A DNA stretch of 64,000 nucleotides from Saccopteryx bilineata (taxonomy: Eukaryota > Chordata > Mammalia > Chiroptera > Emballonuridae), in NCBI RefSeq assembly GCF_036850765.1, contig NC_089493.1, positions 188,699,140 through 188,763,139 on the forward strand, read 5' to 3'. Made by a program: the position numbers and the translations under genes. The notes under the pieces are model-generated. The model made no database searches. It worked only from the letters and a program-made list of their open reading frames with translations, and was not told where the DNA came from. This document shows positions 1 through 10,680 of the stretch, in pieces. How positions within the stretch are numbered: the first letter of the stretch is position 1; every line of letters starts with the position of its first letter.

Positions 1-215
1 GTTGTTCATTGATTGCTTTTTCATATGTGCCTTGACCGCTAGCCTTCAGCAGACTGAGTGACCCCTTACTCGAGCCATTGACCTTGGGTTTAAGCTGATG
101 AGCCTTGCTCAAACCAGAGGAGCCCGCGCTCAAGCTGGCGACCTCGGGGTCTCGAACCTGGGTCCTCGGCATCCCAGTCCGATGCTCTATCCACTGTGCC
201 ACCGCCTGGTCAGGC
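1..215 (-). mobile_element. tRNA-derived SINE (long bat Rhin/Ves-like type), cut by window edge
   Basis: Read on the minus strand, this begins at 215 with a tRNA-like head. It has an A box (TGGCACAGTGG) and a B box (GGTTCGAGACC), the two internal RNA polymerase III promoter elements of tRNA-derived SINEs. The body then carries the GCTTGAG/TGAGCAAGG motifs shared with the copies at 44542 and 55275. Its A-rich 3' end lies outside the window, so the target-site duplication cannot be checked. The family name is from memory. Confidence 0.88.
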
Positions 216-319
216 AGGACGTATTGAGTTTTGTTGTTGTATTTTGTTTTGTGTTGCTTTGTTTCTTTTTCTCGCTACCAGTTTGGAGGAAAGTAAGGCT
301 TTGGTAATGGTTTTGAGAA

Positions 320-321
<2 letters not shown>

Positions 322-364
<43 letters not shown>
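322..364. repeat. (GT)n microsatellite
   Basis: About 20 uninterrupted GT dinucleotides. Apparent Val-Cys or His-Thr reading frames across it are artefacts of the repeat. The rest of 216-601 shows no gene or repeat I recognise. Confidence 0.95.
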
Positions 365-365
<1 letters not shown>

Positions 366-601
366 ATAGACAGACCACTGGCAGGCGGACATTTATTATT
401 GGACCTGTATTTGAATTTCCAGTCAGGTACCCTGTATACTTGTCAGAGGTCTGTTTATTTGGAATGTAATTTTCATACGGAAATCTTAGCCCATTGTGTG
501 CCGTCTAACTCTTCCGTCATTGGCACTGTCATGATCGTCACCGTGATGCCTGTTTTTGTGGAGATGTCCTCCTCTCTGAAGGCCGGAAAACAGAAGGAGT
601 G

Positions 602-842
602 AGAGAGCCTGGACTTTGGACACAGACAACGATTAGAATTCAGGCTGTGCCGCTCGCTGGCTGTGGGGCTCCAGGCAAGTTACTGGTCCTCTCCGACACG
701 CATTGGCTCTGTCTGAAAAACGGGTAGACCCTATAAGAATAGGGTCTACCTCTCCAGGTTATGTGTGGGTTCAATGAGGCAACAGATTGAAAGTGCTTAG
801 AAATGTGTCATGCATGTCGCAAGCGCTTAGTAAACGCTATGG
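602..842 (+). repeat. MIR SINE relic
   Basis: Diverged match to the MIR consensus in order: a tRNA-like part, the central core (GGCAAGTTACT), a stretch resembling the CTCTGT...TCTGTAAAAAGGG region, then the 3' part AAGTGCTTAGAA...AGCGCTTAGTAAACGCTAT. MIR is an ancient mammalian SINE. The match is by eye, so the boundaries are approximate. Confidence 0.75.
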
Positions 843-919
843 ATACTTACTTCTGAGGTCATCGTGTGTGCCAGGTACTAGTCCGGTAAGTTGGCACGGC
901 ATATTTATTTAATGCAGTC

Positions 920-1125
920 ATACTCAACTGGGGGTGCTGCTGCACCCTCACCAGAGGCCACTAAGCAATATCTAGAGACATTATTGGTTGCCAAGACTCA
1001 GTGAGAGGGAGCTACTGGCATCTAGTGGGTAGAGTCCAGAGATGCTACGAAGCATCCTATGATGCGAAGGACAAAGAATAATGTTGCCCAAGATGTTAAT
1101 AGGGCTGAGGTTGAACATCTCCGAT
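920..1125 (+). mobile_element. MER20-like hAT DNA transposon relic
   Basis: Contains the MER20 landmarks: CTCAACTGGGGGTG near the start, the TCTAGAGACATTATTGGTTG block, ACTGGCATCTAGTGGGTAGAG, then GGATGCTACGAAGCATCCTA-like and GACAAAG blocks, ending with GGTTGAACATC. MER20 is an old non-autonomous hAT-Charlie element that has donated regulatory sites in placental mammals. Non-coding. Boundaries approximate. Confidence 0.75.
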
Positions 1126-2819
1126 TTAGTCCAGGAAGTGAGAATTACTAACATTACACTCATTTTAGAATGAGAATCTGAAGCTTGGAGACAGCGTCAC
1201 TCGTTCTGTGGACGCAGGACACCGCGCACTGGACAGCAGCCGTCTGGAGCACAGGGCTGCGTCTGCATTTAGAGTTGATGTCTGCAGGCCTTCTGCAGAC
1301 CCTCGAGTCGGGGATTGCTGAGCGCCTCGTGGGCAGGGCACGGTTTAGGAACGGGATCAGGCCAGTCAGCGCAGACACTGTGCAGAGTACAGTGCAGAGT
1401 TCTGGAAACTTCCTGCTGAGCCAGGCCTGGCCCTGTGATGCTGCTGGATCATGGGGAGGTCTGGGGGAACAAGCCACAGCGTGTGGCATGGTGGCGGCCA
1501 CCCCCAAAGTTTGGGCAGGCTTCATCTGACAAAAGTCACAGACACATACTTTTAATATTGTAACAACTGATGGGGTCAGGCCTGAGAAGTGCTTCAAACG
1601 TATCATTTTACAGCTATCGTTACTTAAAATGGTGAAAAGTGAGATTATCTAAAGAATAAAATATTGAATATATATCAGTACAGTCAGGAGTAGGTATGGC
1701 AGAGGCAGAAAGGTCTGACACAAATAGCCTGTAAGTGGGAAACACTTTATCCCAGATGACCCTTGAGGGCGGGGTGACAGAGAGTCCCTCTGTGTGTCCT
1801 GGGGTCTGGCACGGAGCAGGCCGAGGAAATCTGTGCGTCGTGAGTGAAGCTCAGCACTCGGTCTTACCCGTCATGCAGAGCAGGTAGAATGGCAGTGATA
1901 CCTGCAACCCCAAATACATCCACCCCTTCCTGTTTATATCTGAGTCGCGTATTTGCAGTCATTGGCTGGTTCTGATTCTCGGCCTCTCAGCCTTTGCTTT
2001 GATAAAGTCCTTCACTCCAGTGAGTCATTCATCCACTGTGCCCCGCTGCAGGGGAGTCAGCTGGGTGTGCTCAGAGTCAAGTGACTCAAAAAACCATTCC
2101 CTTCATTATGCTCTATGGTTAAACTCAGATGTCACCAGTCTGTGATCGGCAGTCATCACTGGGGTCTGGATGAAGAAGCCTTCACTGTGACACTGGAGAT
2201 TGGTTTCCAAACCATTGCCAGGTAATGTTTATTCCAGGATTCAGTTCTGTCTCTCGGAACAGTTAACTAAACAGCAGTCTGGTCTGCAGTCCTCATAACC
2301 ATACTATTAATCGTGACTTCTGCTAGATTAAAAAATATATTTTTGGTCTTGACCTTCAACATATATTTTTCCTTTGTTATAAAAACTCCTGACCACATGT
2401 CGTTCAATAGTCATTCAAGTCACAGTGCCCGGAGGGGGCTGGAAAGATTTTTTTATGTAGCCGAGAGAGAAGCAGTATCTTCCCAAAGTACAAAGTCAGC
2501 CGTGAGAATGTAATCTGTTTGCAGAAACAAGTTGTGTTCGATGGGTAGGTGTTTTCATGCTTCAAATTAATATTTGTCCTTTGAAATAGCAGATGTGTAG
2601 CTGTGTATGTGGGCAGGCGACATGAGTAGGTACACGGGTGATGCTCTGAGTGAGGAGAGACAAGTGCGGCTTGCACGCCGAGGCGACCCCACCACCTCCT
2701 CCCACTCCATCCACTCTGTGTCGATGATTTCCTGGCTTCTCCGATACACACTGTTGGGCCTCACTTTGCGAAGGCACCGGAGCTGCATTTCCTGGCACCA
2801 GTGAGCCTCCTGCTCAAAG
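1126..2819. other. unique non-coding DNA; possible L2 fragment near 1755-1850
   Basis: No exon with convincing splice sites. Overlapping frames on both strands near 1160-1606 share a moderately GC-rich segment and look accidental. A CCTTGAGGGCGGGG...GTCTGGCACGGAGCAGG stretch resembles the L2 3' end. The remainder is unassigned. Confidence 0.5.
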
Positions 2820-2975
2820 GGCGGTTCTCAGACCAGCCGTGCCGTCACCGGGAGCCGGTTGGAGATACCGAATCCGATGCCCCAGTCCACACCCGCTGGA
2901 TCTGAACCTGAATCTGAGTAAAACTACAGGTGATTCTTCTGCACATCGAGGTCTGCGGACCCCACATCCAGGGCA
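2820..2975 (+). mobile_element. MER5A-like hAT relic
   Basis: Starts GGTTCTCAGACC and contains CCGATGCCCCAGTCCACACC followed by AACCTGAATCTGAGT and CAGGTGATTCTTCTGCACATC. This is the order expected in MER5A. An old non-autonomous hAT-Charlie element; edges approximate. Confidence 0.65.
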
Positions 2976-3214
2976 TTCCGAGATCTTATCTCTAGTGGCT
3001 CTTACCACCTTTTCCTTATTTATTTCTGAATTATACTTCCTATTTTACAATGATCCTTGAGGGCAAGCATTGTCTGTTTTTTAGGCCTATCTAGCTTCTA
3101 TGTGAATTTTCTAAACATAGTTAGTTGTACTCTGTCAACTTCTAAATTGACTCTAGATACCCGGATTATAACCAGCGGGAGAGTAGGCAAGCCGGAAAGG
3201 GACGAGTGCTAGTT

Positions 3215-3412
3215 CAGTGGAGTCCTGGATGTAGGTGTATTTGTTCCACGAACTGCTTAACTCCTCTAAGCCTCTGTTTCCTTAACTGTACAAGACAGAT
3301 CATAATAGCCACCTCATAGGGTTGTTATAAGGCGTGAATGAGATCAAATGCAAAGCAATTAGCATAGTGCTAATTGGTTCATGGTGAGTTCTTCGTACAT
3401 GTTACCTACTGT
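3215..3412 (+). repeat. MIR SINE relic
   Basis: Shows the MIR core and 3' part: CTTAACTCCTCTAAGCCTCTGTTTCC, CTGTACAAGACAGATCATAATAGCCACCTCATAGGGTTGTTATAAGG (in pieces), then AAGCAATTAGCATAGTGC. A diverged copy; no terminal duplication is visible. Confidence 0.75.
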
Positions 3413-3494
3413 GGTCATTTCGGCCAGTGAATTCTGTACATGTCAGAATGCCCCAGAAAAATCTCCCTACCACCACCACCACTTTTTCAGTTAA

Positions 3495-3680
3495 CCTTGT
3501 GGTTCCCAGCTGGGGTTTACTTTGCACCCAGGGCGGGGCATGGCGGTGTCTGGACACGTCTGGTGGTCATGCATTGGGGACGGTGCTGCTAACCGTCTTT
3601 CACTGCACAGGGCAGTGCCCGCCAACAAATCATGATTAGGGTCCCCTGTGTCAATAGTGCCAAGACTGGGAAACCCTCTG
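3495..3680 (+). mobile_element. MER20-like hAT relic
   Basis: GTGGTTCCCAGCTGGGG at the start, TGTCTGGACACGTCTGGTGGTCATGCATTGGGG in the middle, then CTGCACAGGGCAG and GTGTCAATAGTGCCAAGACTGGGAAACCCTC at the end. The blocks appear in MER20 order. Second MER20 copy within 3 kb of the one at 920. Confidence 0.75.
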
Positions 3681-3782
3681 TTTACACACAGAGGGGGACG
3701 GAGGCCACAAGAGTAACCATTTCTTCTTGAGGATTCAGGAACCTCAGCATGTTTACTCTCTCAGATATTAATGTTGAGCCCC

Positions 3783-3937
3783 TCCCTGGTTGGAATTCAT
3801 CCACTGGGAGCCAAATCATTCCCTCTAGAACAGGACCCCCCGGCTGGAAAATCTGATGGCATGGGACTGACCTATTAAAGGTCATAAAACAATAAAAATT
3901 ACACTGCACATTTCATTCCTCAATATCAAAGAGAGCG
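3783..3937. repeat. 155-base direct duplication, copy 1
   Basis: Identical by eye to 4006-4160 over all 155 bases, starting TCCCTGGTTGGAATTC and ending AAAGAGAGCG. The two copies are 223 bases apart with a 68-base unique spacer (3938-4005). Reading frames inside each copy encode the same peptide on the minus strand because the DNA is duplicated, which is not evidence for a gene. Confidence 0.95.
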
Positions 3938-4005
3938 AGGTTCTTTGAAACGTAGAACATCCCAAGTGCGAGAGTCACACCTGCAGCTCCCCTGGGAGCC
4001 CCAGG

Positions 4006-4160
4006 TCCCTGGTTGGAATTCATCCACTGGGAGCCAAATCATTCCCTCTAGAACAGGACCCCCCGGCTGGAAAATCTGATGGCATGGGACTGACCTATTA
4101 AAGGTCATAAAACAATAAAAATTACACTGCACATTTCATTCCTCAATATCAAAGAGAGCG
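4006..4160. repeat. 155-base direct duplication, copy 2
   Basis: Second copy of the 3783-3937 unit, with no difference seen. Identity ends abruptly on both sides: the base after GAGAGCG is A in copy 1 and G here. The perfect match implies a recent duplication, gene conversion or an assembly artefact. Confidence 0.95.
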
Positions 4161-4444
4161 GGAAGCAGCACTGGTTCCCGCATTCCTTTCACTCCAGTTC
4201 GGGATAGGCGGGAGGCCTGGGGAGAAGAAGGGGCCAATGAGGCTGGACTTCCGCTGCCCCGGACTGAGGTCTGGCCACCCCGCTGCGTCCACAGGTCCAA
4301 AGAGATGCTGGCAATGGGGTGAAATAGGTGTCCTTCCAGCTGATAGCAGGGTCAGGCGTGGAACTCCTGGCTGTCATCTCCTTAGGAATGCAGAGGTGCT
4401 TCAAGAGAACGCGTCCGTTTCCCAAGGACGACTTTGGGAAACGG

Positions 4445-4482
4445 AGGCGAGGAGGCGAGGAGGCGAGGAGGCGAGGAGGCGG
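4445..4482 (+). repeat. 8-base minisatellite (GGCGAGGA)n
   Basis: Four to five tandem GGCGAGGA units in a GC-rich setting. Reading through gives Arg/Gly/Glu-rich peptides in several frames, which explains the overlapping apparent ORFs around 4189-4566. Confidence 0.85.
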
Positions 4483-5130
4483 GAGCTTTATCCCCACTGC
4501 GCGCAGGTTCACCAGACGCCCACGTACACCTCATTGTTAAGGGTTACTTTTGTTTTCCAGGAGTGAGACCCCATTTAGATCTTCTGTAATTGAGCTAAAG
4601 GAATGTTTGAAAAACTGACATTCCCCCCCCACACACACACACACCACAAATCACGAAAGGAATATTTTATGTGAAGTGGGTTCGAATGCTGAAAGGTATA
4701 GGTGTATACGAGTCACAGTAACGACAACAACAGAAGTGTCACCGGGTCCCAGGACCGCCGCGGGCTCGGGATGTGCGGGGCTGCTGTAACAGCTCTGCCT
4801 TGGGAGTCCTGGTTTGGGAAAAGGGCAGGAATGACACACTGACGCAGCTAAAGGGACCGGAGGTGGGGCGGGGACTTGCTTTGGGCTGGGCTGTCTGTCG
4901 CCTGCTCCCCTGAGAACAGGAGCCATGACAGGGAGCTGGTGAGGGCTCCCAGACATTCCGGGGCACCCTCCATCAGTGGGGACCCGCGGCCGCCAAAGCG
5001 TCCAACCCTCTCTCTCCTGCGTCCTTGGCTTTTTGGCCATTTTCATTTTTAGGAAAATTGACCACGGAGAGCTGTATATTAAGAGCTCGGAGAGACCTAA
5101 CATCTTCATTCCCCAGTCAGGAGAATCTCG
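4483..5130. other. GC-richer non-coding stretch with C-run and CA tract
   Basis: Includes a run of C followed by CA dinucleotides at about 4623-4645. No exon or repeat recognised. Local GC is higher than in the rest of the window and CpG is present, but it is not dense enough for me to call a CpG island by eye. Confidence 0.5.
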
Positions 5131-5994
5131 TTGGGCAGCAGCGTTTCTTCCCCCTTACAGCAGAATTCGCAGGGCAAAACAATACCGTCACTGAGCCACC
5201 TCACACAGAACTGCAGAGCAACAGGGAGAAGGCGGCGCGGGCGAGGAGGAAAATGGGTGGTTTCGGATGAGATGTGCACAGTGATTGAGTCAGCCAGGTG
5301 GAGGTGTCAGCCCAGGTCACGTCTGTCCGGCACGAACGTCACTCGCTGGCCCCACACCTGTGCTTGGCGCTGGCGCCCGCGCCACAACCCCGGCTGTGCC
5401 TTTGTGAGACACACGTTTTCACGAAAGGACACATTCAAGTGGAGGCCTGCGGCTGGGGCTTGGCTAGCTCTGGGATCAGTCCAATCAAGTGCTGGCTTCT
5501 TAAGAAAACAGTCGCAAGCCTTGCGAGATACTTGCGTTTATGGAGCGTCCGTGCCACTGCCTCTCGTTCCTGGACACACGCCTGTGTCCTTTAACAGGGT
5601 CCTTCTGTGTGCATTCCGAACCCTGATATTGATGAGGAAAGACAAAGCCTCAGACGTTGTCCTCTTTATTTTTAGGCTTTACTTGAAAGAGTCACAAATA
5701 CATCACCTACTTTTACTTCCAAAAAAAAAAAAACAACAACAAACAAACAAACCCCAAAACACCAGATTTACCGTTTGGGTGTGGGTCCCCCTTATGTCAC
5801 TTGCCTTTTCAGCCCACCCAGGCTTGGAGAGTGTCCCTCTCCTCCCCGGGGTCCCCTTTCCGCCTTTCCAGGGTGGCTGTTTCGATGCGGAGTCACCTGT
5901 CTTGGCCTTGACTGCTGCACTTCTCACCACTGCGGCAGAGACTCCCGGACGAAATCCTTTCCCAAGAACCTCCTTGACCTTCTCTTCTCCTTGA
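5131..5994 (+). CDS. orphan 287-codon open frame, unrecognised, probably not a gene
   Basis: The longest uninterrupted ATG-to-stop frame in the window. The product would be Arg-rich near residues 30-50 and cross a Lys/Gln/Asn run near residues 200-212, where an A-rich microsatellite is translated. It would end in a Ser/Thr/Pro-rich segment. I see no domain, signal peptide, catalytic motif or family resemblance. Other frames and the minus strand are also partly open, as expected where GC content reduces stop codons. No promoter, polyadenylation signal or splice context supports it. It could be a chance frame, a lineage-specific transcript or a decayed retrocopy. I favour chance. Confidence 0.12.
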   Translation: MGSSVSSPLQQNSQGKTIPSLSHLTQNCRATGRRRRGRGGKWVVSDEMCTVIESARWRCQPRSRLSGTNVTRWPHTCAWRWRPRHNPGCAFVRHTFSRKDTFKWRPAAGAWLALGSVQSSAGFLRKQSQALRDTCVYGASVPLPLVPGHTPVSFNRVLLCAFRTLILMRKDKASDVVLFIFRLYLKESQIHHLLLLPKKKKQQQTNKPQNTRFTVWVWVPLMSLAFSAHPGLESVPLLPGVPFPPFQGGCFDAESPVLALTAALLTTAAETPGRNPFPRTSLTFSSP

Positions 5995-6168
5995 CCGCGG
6001 GCTCCTTCTGTGCTCTGTCAAGTGTCCTGCCGCAGCTCTTTGTAAGCTGCATCAACGGGGTGCCCTTACAGAGTGTCCTCGTTCTCCGTGTTAGCACTGA
6101 ATGTGGGAACCAACCTGAGGCTCCGTCACCTTCACGCCCCCCCACCCCAGGATTCGTTTTGTGACTTA

Positions 6169-6710
6169 GCGGATTCTTATTAAGTGTCCCCTGTGTGCCA
6201 GGCGTGGTTCTCGGTGCAGGGAATCCCCTGGGAAAGCCACAGAGGCAACCCCCTGCCCTCTCGGAGCTTACATTGCCAATTTAGGGATCGCAGGATGACA
6301 CAAGGAGCAACCTCTATCGTGATGTTTCAGGGGGCGGTGCAGTAAAAGGCACAGAGAGAGGGTCCAGGGTGAGGGGCTGATGCGGTGTTTAGACGGGGGG
6401 GGGGTCAGAGTTGGTGTCGCTGAAAAAGAAAGGGATGTTGGAGGAAACGTTCAAATGAAGCAAGAGAGAAACCCACGTTCACGAGGAAGAGCACTTGTCT
6501 AAAGAGGCGTGTGCAGCTGAAGGGAAGAGAATGAGGGAGAAATTAGTGGGATCTGCAGTCCGATAGAGCAGGGAGAGGACAGCACGTGTCTGATCTTTAG
6601 GACATTAGAAGGAATTCGGCTCAGCTCTGGGTAAGAGAAGGCGCTCCTGAAGGGTTCTGAGCTCAAGAACGAGATTATCTGGCTTATATTACAGAAAGAA
6701 TCACTCTATT
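6169..6710. repeat. L2-type LINE relic, first part
   Basis: Begins TATTAAGTGTCCCCTGTGTGCCAGGCGTGGTTCT and continues CCCTGCCCTCTCGGAGCTTACATT, the common L2 3'-region pattern (shown here in pieces). Further L2-like blocks follow, up to AAAGAATCACTCTATTGCT. The element appears to resume at about 7140. Strand not assigned. Confidence 0.6.
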
Positions 6711-7135
6711 GCTCCATAACAAGCTGGACCAAAGCTCAGTGGCTTGAAACAAGAATACTGTATTTTTCTCAGAGTTCAGTGTGTTGGCAGGGCAGGTGTG
6801 CTGGGCTTGCCTGCACTCTTATGCAGTTACATTTGGCTGCGGGATCACTGGGGATTGGAAACCGGCAAATGGTTGGGCCTCTCTCTCTCCATACGGTCTT
6901 CCATCCTCCAGGAGGCCAGACAAGGCTTCCCTTTCTAGAGGCGGGACCCTTCCAACAGGGCCAGCCCCAATTTCCAAGTGCTTATCATGTCTTTACTTGT
7001 ATAATGTGTGCTTATGTCCCACGGACCGAAGCGAGTCACAGGGTGGTCCCAGAGTCAGTGTGGGAGAGGACCACATAGGCCATGCGAAGGTAGGGTGCAT
7101 GAGAAATCCTTAGTGTAGCGACCAGCCACAGGGGC
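6711..7135 (+). repeat. ancient interspersed repeat interrupting the L2
   Basis: Begins CCATAACAAGCTGGACCAAAGCTCAGTGGCTTGAAAC, which resembles an old retroelement sequence of the type CAAACCACCCCAAAACTCAGTGGCTTAAAAC (quoted in pieces). The flanks read as one L2, so this is an insertion. Family name uncertain. The three overlapping open frames inside are not supported as genes. Confidence 0.45.
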
Positions 7136-7345
7136 CAAAAGTGGAAATCACGGGGAGTAGTTAGGAGGCTCTATGATAATCCAGAAAAGAAATGATGGTG
7201 GACTGCACCAGAGTGCTGACTGGAAGTTTCCAGAAGTGCCTATATCCTGAATATAGTTTGAAGGATGGCCTCATTTTTATTCTCCTGAGTCTCCAGGTCT
7301 CCAGGATAAGGCGATTGGGTTTCCAGGAATGGGTGATGTTCTTAT
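7136..7345. repeat. L2-type LINE relic, continuation
   Basis: Contains TAGTTAGGAGGCTCTATGATAATCCAG...GATGATGGTGGACTG and TGAATATAGTTTGAAGG. These follow the L2 blocks seen before 6710 in the expected order, so the two segments are parts of one old insertion. Confidence 0.55.
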
Positions 7346-8100
7346 TATGCGTGAGATGATATCAGACACACACACACACAAAGTAAATGAGATCAGAGAT
7401 AGGTTTCTTTTATTGCCAATAATTATTCAATGAGTTTTCTGAACAATTGAAAACTCAGTAATTCACTTAGTGATGTGACTGTACACGGCCCCCTGTCAAT
7501 ATCATCATCAGCTAATATTTATTGAGCATCCTCTGAGTACATGATATTGCACTCACAGCAACAGAGCTGAGCTGCATTAATTCTTCTAGCCAGTGCTGGA
7601 TTATTGAGTGGTTTATTGCCTCACTCTATTAATTGGTGCCCCAGCAGCCTCAAGAAAAGCTTTCGGCTTCCAGAATGCAATTCCTTATTCCCCTGGAGTA
7701 GAGTTAGCTTTGGCAGACTCTGCCTGCACAGGGCAAGGATATGGTCCTCTGCGTTTATGAGTACGCTAGTGCTCTTTTATTACTCTTCGCATCAGAAACT
7801 GGAGGTGCTAGTACCATTCAGTGGGCAGAGAAGTGAAGGCAAGGCAGTGGGAAGTGGTTTGGACAATGCCGTGCATTGAGTTGGTGGCAAATCTGGGATT
7901 GAAGTACAGTAACTTTTTCTACTGCACTACACTGCCTCTCAGTGGCGCATGCTATTTCCATTTCTCACTTACGCTGATATACAGTCCCAGCAACTCCAGA
8001 AAAGGTTTGACAGGCATCTGTGCTCTTTAGGGGAGTCTATGACCCACTCGTCTTTGCTATCTGCACAGCCTAATCACCAGGAAAGTAGTTTGTTTGTGAG
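7346..8100. other. non-coding DNA, no recognised gene
   Basis: A short CA run at about 7366-7380 and a possible old MIR/L2-like fragment around 7505-7620 (TATTTATTGAGCATCCTCTGAG). Nothing else supported. Confidence 0.4.
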
Positions 8101-8105
8101 TGCAT

Positions 8106-8137
<32 letters not shown>

Positions 8138-8182
8138 ATGTGTGTGTGTGTGTGTGTGTGCGCGCGCGCGCGCGCGCGCGCA
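8101..8182. repeat. (GT)n/(GC)n compound microsatellite, Z-DNA-prone
   Basis: About 58 bases of alternating GT with a few interruptions pass directly into about 22 bases of GCGC alternation. Alternating purine-pyrimidine with a GC block is the classical Z-DNA-forming pattern. Cys-Val and Ala-Arg frames here are artefacts. Confidence 0.93.
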
Positions 8183-10095
8183 TTTAAGTCCCTTATTACA
8201 GGGGATTTGTTAGCTGTTAAAATCACCACATTTTGTGTTAAATTCTCATCAGAAAGATGTTGCTGCTTTCCGAGTGCGTCTAGAGATTCGGAAGCTGGCA
8301 CAGGAGACAGAATAAACTATTTAATTGAGATTCCTACTTTCATTTCGTTCTGGAAACAGCTATTCCATCGCAAGTGCTTTGACTGATCGTTCTTTTTGAG
8401 AGATTTCTACCTTTATCTTTTTATTTCTTCTTCTTCCCATGAAAGAGTTAAATTTGGAGCTAAGAAACTGTGAGTGGTAGGAGGCAGTTTAAACTCGGAA
8501 TTTATGTGTAAATCTTGAAAGCGGCACCATTAAATGTCACAGACCCGGAGACGCACTGGAGGGCGCGCGGTCCAGAACGTCTGTCTGCGGTGGTTCCGCT
8601 GCCTCACATATCTTAGTGCCCGGCTCCTCCCTGCAGCTTCCGGAGCCTCTCGTATTCAGCGACAGAAACTGCGCTGTTTCCTCCTGGATTTTACAAATAG
8701 CAACCAGATTATTGTAAAACTGAGCTATCTGATAAGCCAGGTAGTGAATTGCTTTTGTGACTGTCACAGGAAAGAGCATTGAAGAAACGGGCAAACAGTA
8801 CAGCACGCTGGTTGCTGTCAAAATAAAACCTCTGGCAGCGACTGCGTTTTTGTGATGAATACGTTCGAGGCTGTGATCACTGTGCAACTTCTGGTCGGGT
8901 GCTCTCTAAAGTTCCGTATTAAAAAACATTGGTAACAAGAACCAAACAGTCCACCTAAGTCTGTATTCAACTCAATGGAAAGAAACATAAATTCTTAAGA
9001 GTTATATATTGAAGCCTACCCTATTTGGTCCACCATGGGAAGAAGAGATTTAAGGTTCTTTCTTGATTTGCTTTCCATTTCTACATTATGAGGACGTGGC
9101 TGTTACTTTGGTTTTTATTTAAGGGGGGTTGTTCAAATCACTATGCAAAACAGAAACGCAAAGCAGACCAGACCAGACCAACTTCTGTTCTGCGGCGGAA
9201 ACCAAAATGCCAGAATGTGGTAATGAATGTAAGTAATTTTATATGCAAAATAATCTGTTTTAATTGGCTAAATAAGATCTGATATAATTAAAATATTCAA
9301 TAAACTAATTACAGAAAACTATTTATGTCACCAACCTTTAATTGTATTATAAGCTCACTGCAATTTTGGAAACAGAGAGGAAAATGGACCTGAAATATCT
9401 CATCTTTATGAATGAGAAGGATACATTAGGGTTTTATTGAAACTTCCGAGGTTATGTCTATTTTTAATTTTAGAGAATTTTTCTTTCTTTTTGAAAACCC
9501 GCAATTGACAGACAATTCCAATAGCTTGAATCTCCCGTGAATCCAGACAGAACCATTATGAGTGAGAAAACTTTTTCCTAGGAAATCTCCTTCTGTCCAT
9601 GGAGTGAAGCTTACTTAGGGTGAGGTGTCTTCCATGATGTTCTTCTCTCCCGCCATGTCCCCCTAAGCAAAAACAAACCTCCCAGAATAGGTGAGTGTAT
9701 AACTGGGCCTAAACCGATGCCATAGACAAGACCCTATGGAGCCGGACACCCTCTCTCTGAGGATGAGCTGTCCACATGTCAACATAAGCTGACTTCAGAC
9801 TAACATGTAAATGATTGGGGGGACATGACATTCTTCCAGAGGGCGGTGGTTAATTCTTTCTACTGTGAGAACCTCTGTTTGTTGGAATGAGTGAATTTTG
9901 ATACTGAGTTGAACAACTGATTATGTATGTGTTCAAATATATATACACACACTGAATAAAGAAATGGCCTATCATGCCCCCTATGGCCTTATTCTAATAG
10001 TCTTCTAAAAGCCTAGGACTGTATTATAAACTCTTTCACATAATTTGTAAATGACAGAATTGTATGCCTGTCAGAACTTTCAGACTAAACACCAT
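8183..10095. other. non-coding DNA, no recognised gene
   Basis: Moderately AT-rich and almost free of obvious repeats. Small open frames at 8534-8887 overlap on both strands and carry no motif. No convincing exon borders. Confidence 0.4.
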
Positions 10096-10156
10096 CTCTA
10101 TATCTATCTATCTATCTATCTATCTCTATCATCTATCATCTATCTATCTATCTAAA
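10096..10156. repeat. (TCTA)n microsatellite
   Basis: TCTA/ATCTATC tandem array with two irregular CTATCATC interruptions. A typical tetranucleotide microsatellite. Confidence 0.93.
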
Positions 10157-10562
10157 CAAAAAAAGTAAACACACTGCCAACTTCAGGAAACTTAAAATCT
10201 ACATGATAAAGAGTGATCTAGAGATGTTAGAAGAACAGATCATGAACAGTATGGCAGGACTAAATTAATTTGGAAAATTATATGTAATAAAACGTTCCAG
10301 GTGATGGGTACTTTGAAATTGAAGAAATAGCGTTTACCATTTACCATTAGCGCCTATAATCCCGAAAGGAATCTTTGAGGATGAGGAAATTTTATATCAA
10401 ACAAGGACTAGCATCCATTTAACAAAACAAGTTTCATGGGAAATGACTTGCGGAGGTAGCGGAGTATACAATGTTTGTGGGTGTATACAAACCAATTGTG
10501 TGGGAATTTTAAAACTCACTAGAAACAGATGAGTTCAGGCAAAATTGCAAGTGACTCCATTC

Positions 10563-10680
10563 CCTCACGTATTTATCAAGCACGTATACTGAACACCTAC
10601 TGTACGCAGGCACTGCTCTGCGTGCTGGGCATATGGCAGTGAACAGCAGTATATCCTGACATCATGAAGTTTATGCAAAT
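10563..10680. repeat. L2-type LINE relic
   Basis: TATTTATCAAGCACGTATACTG, ACACCTACTGTACGCAGGCACTG and GTGCTGGGCATATGGCAGTGAACA match the L2 3'-region pattern (life-history old; strand not assigned). Confidence 0.7.

Noticed and set aside
324..602. 92-codon frame starting with a Val-Cys repeat.
   Set aside because: Produced by the GT microsatellite; no other support.
3682..4132. Two minus frames sharing an identical N-terminal 40 residues.
   Set aside because: The identity comes from the 155-base DNA duplication, and both diverge at its end.
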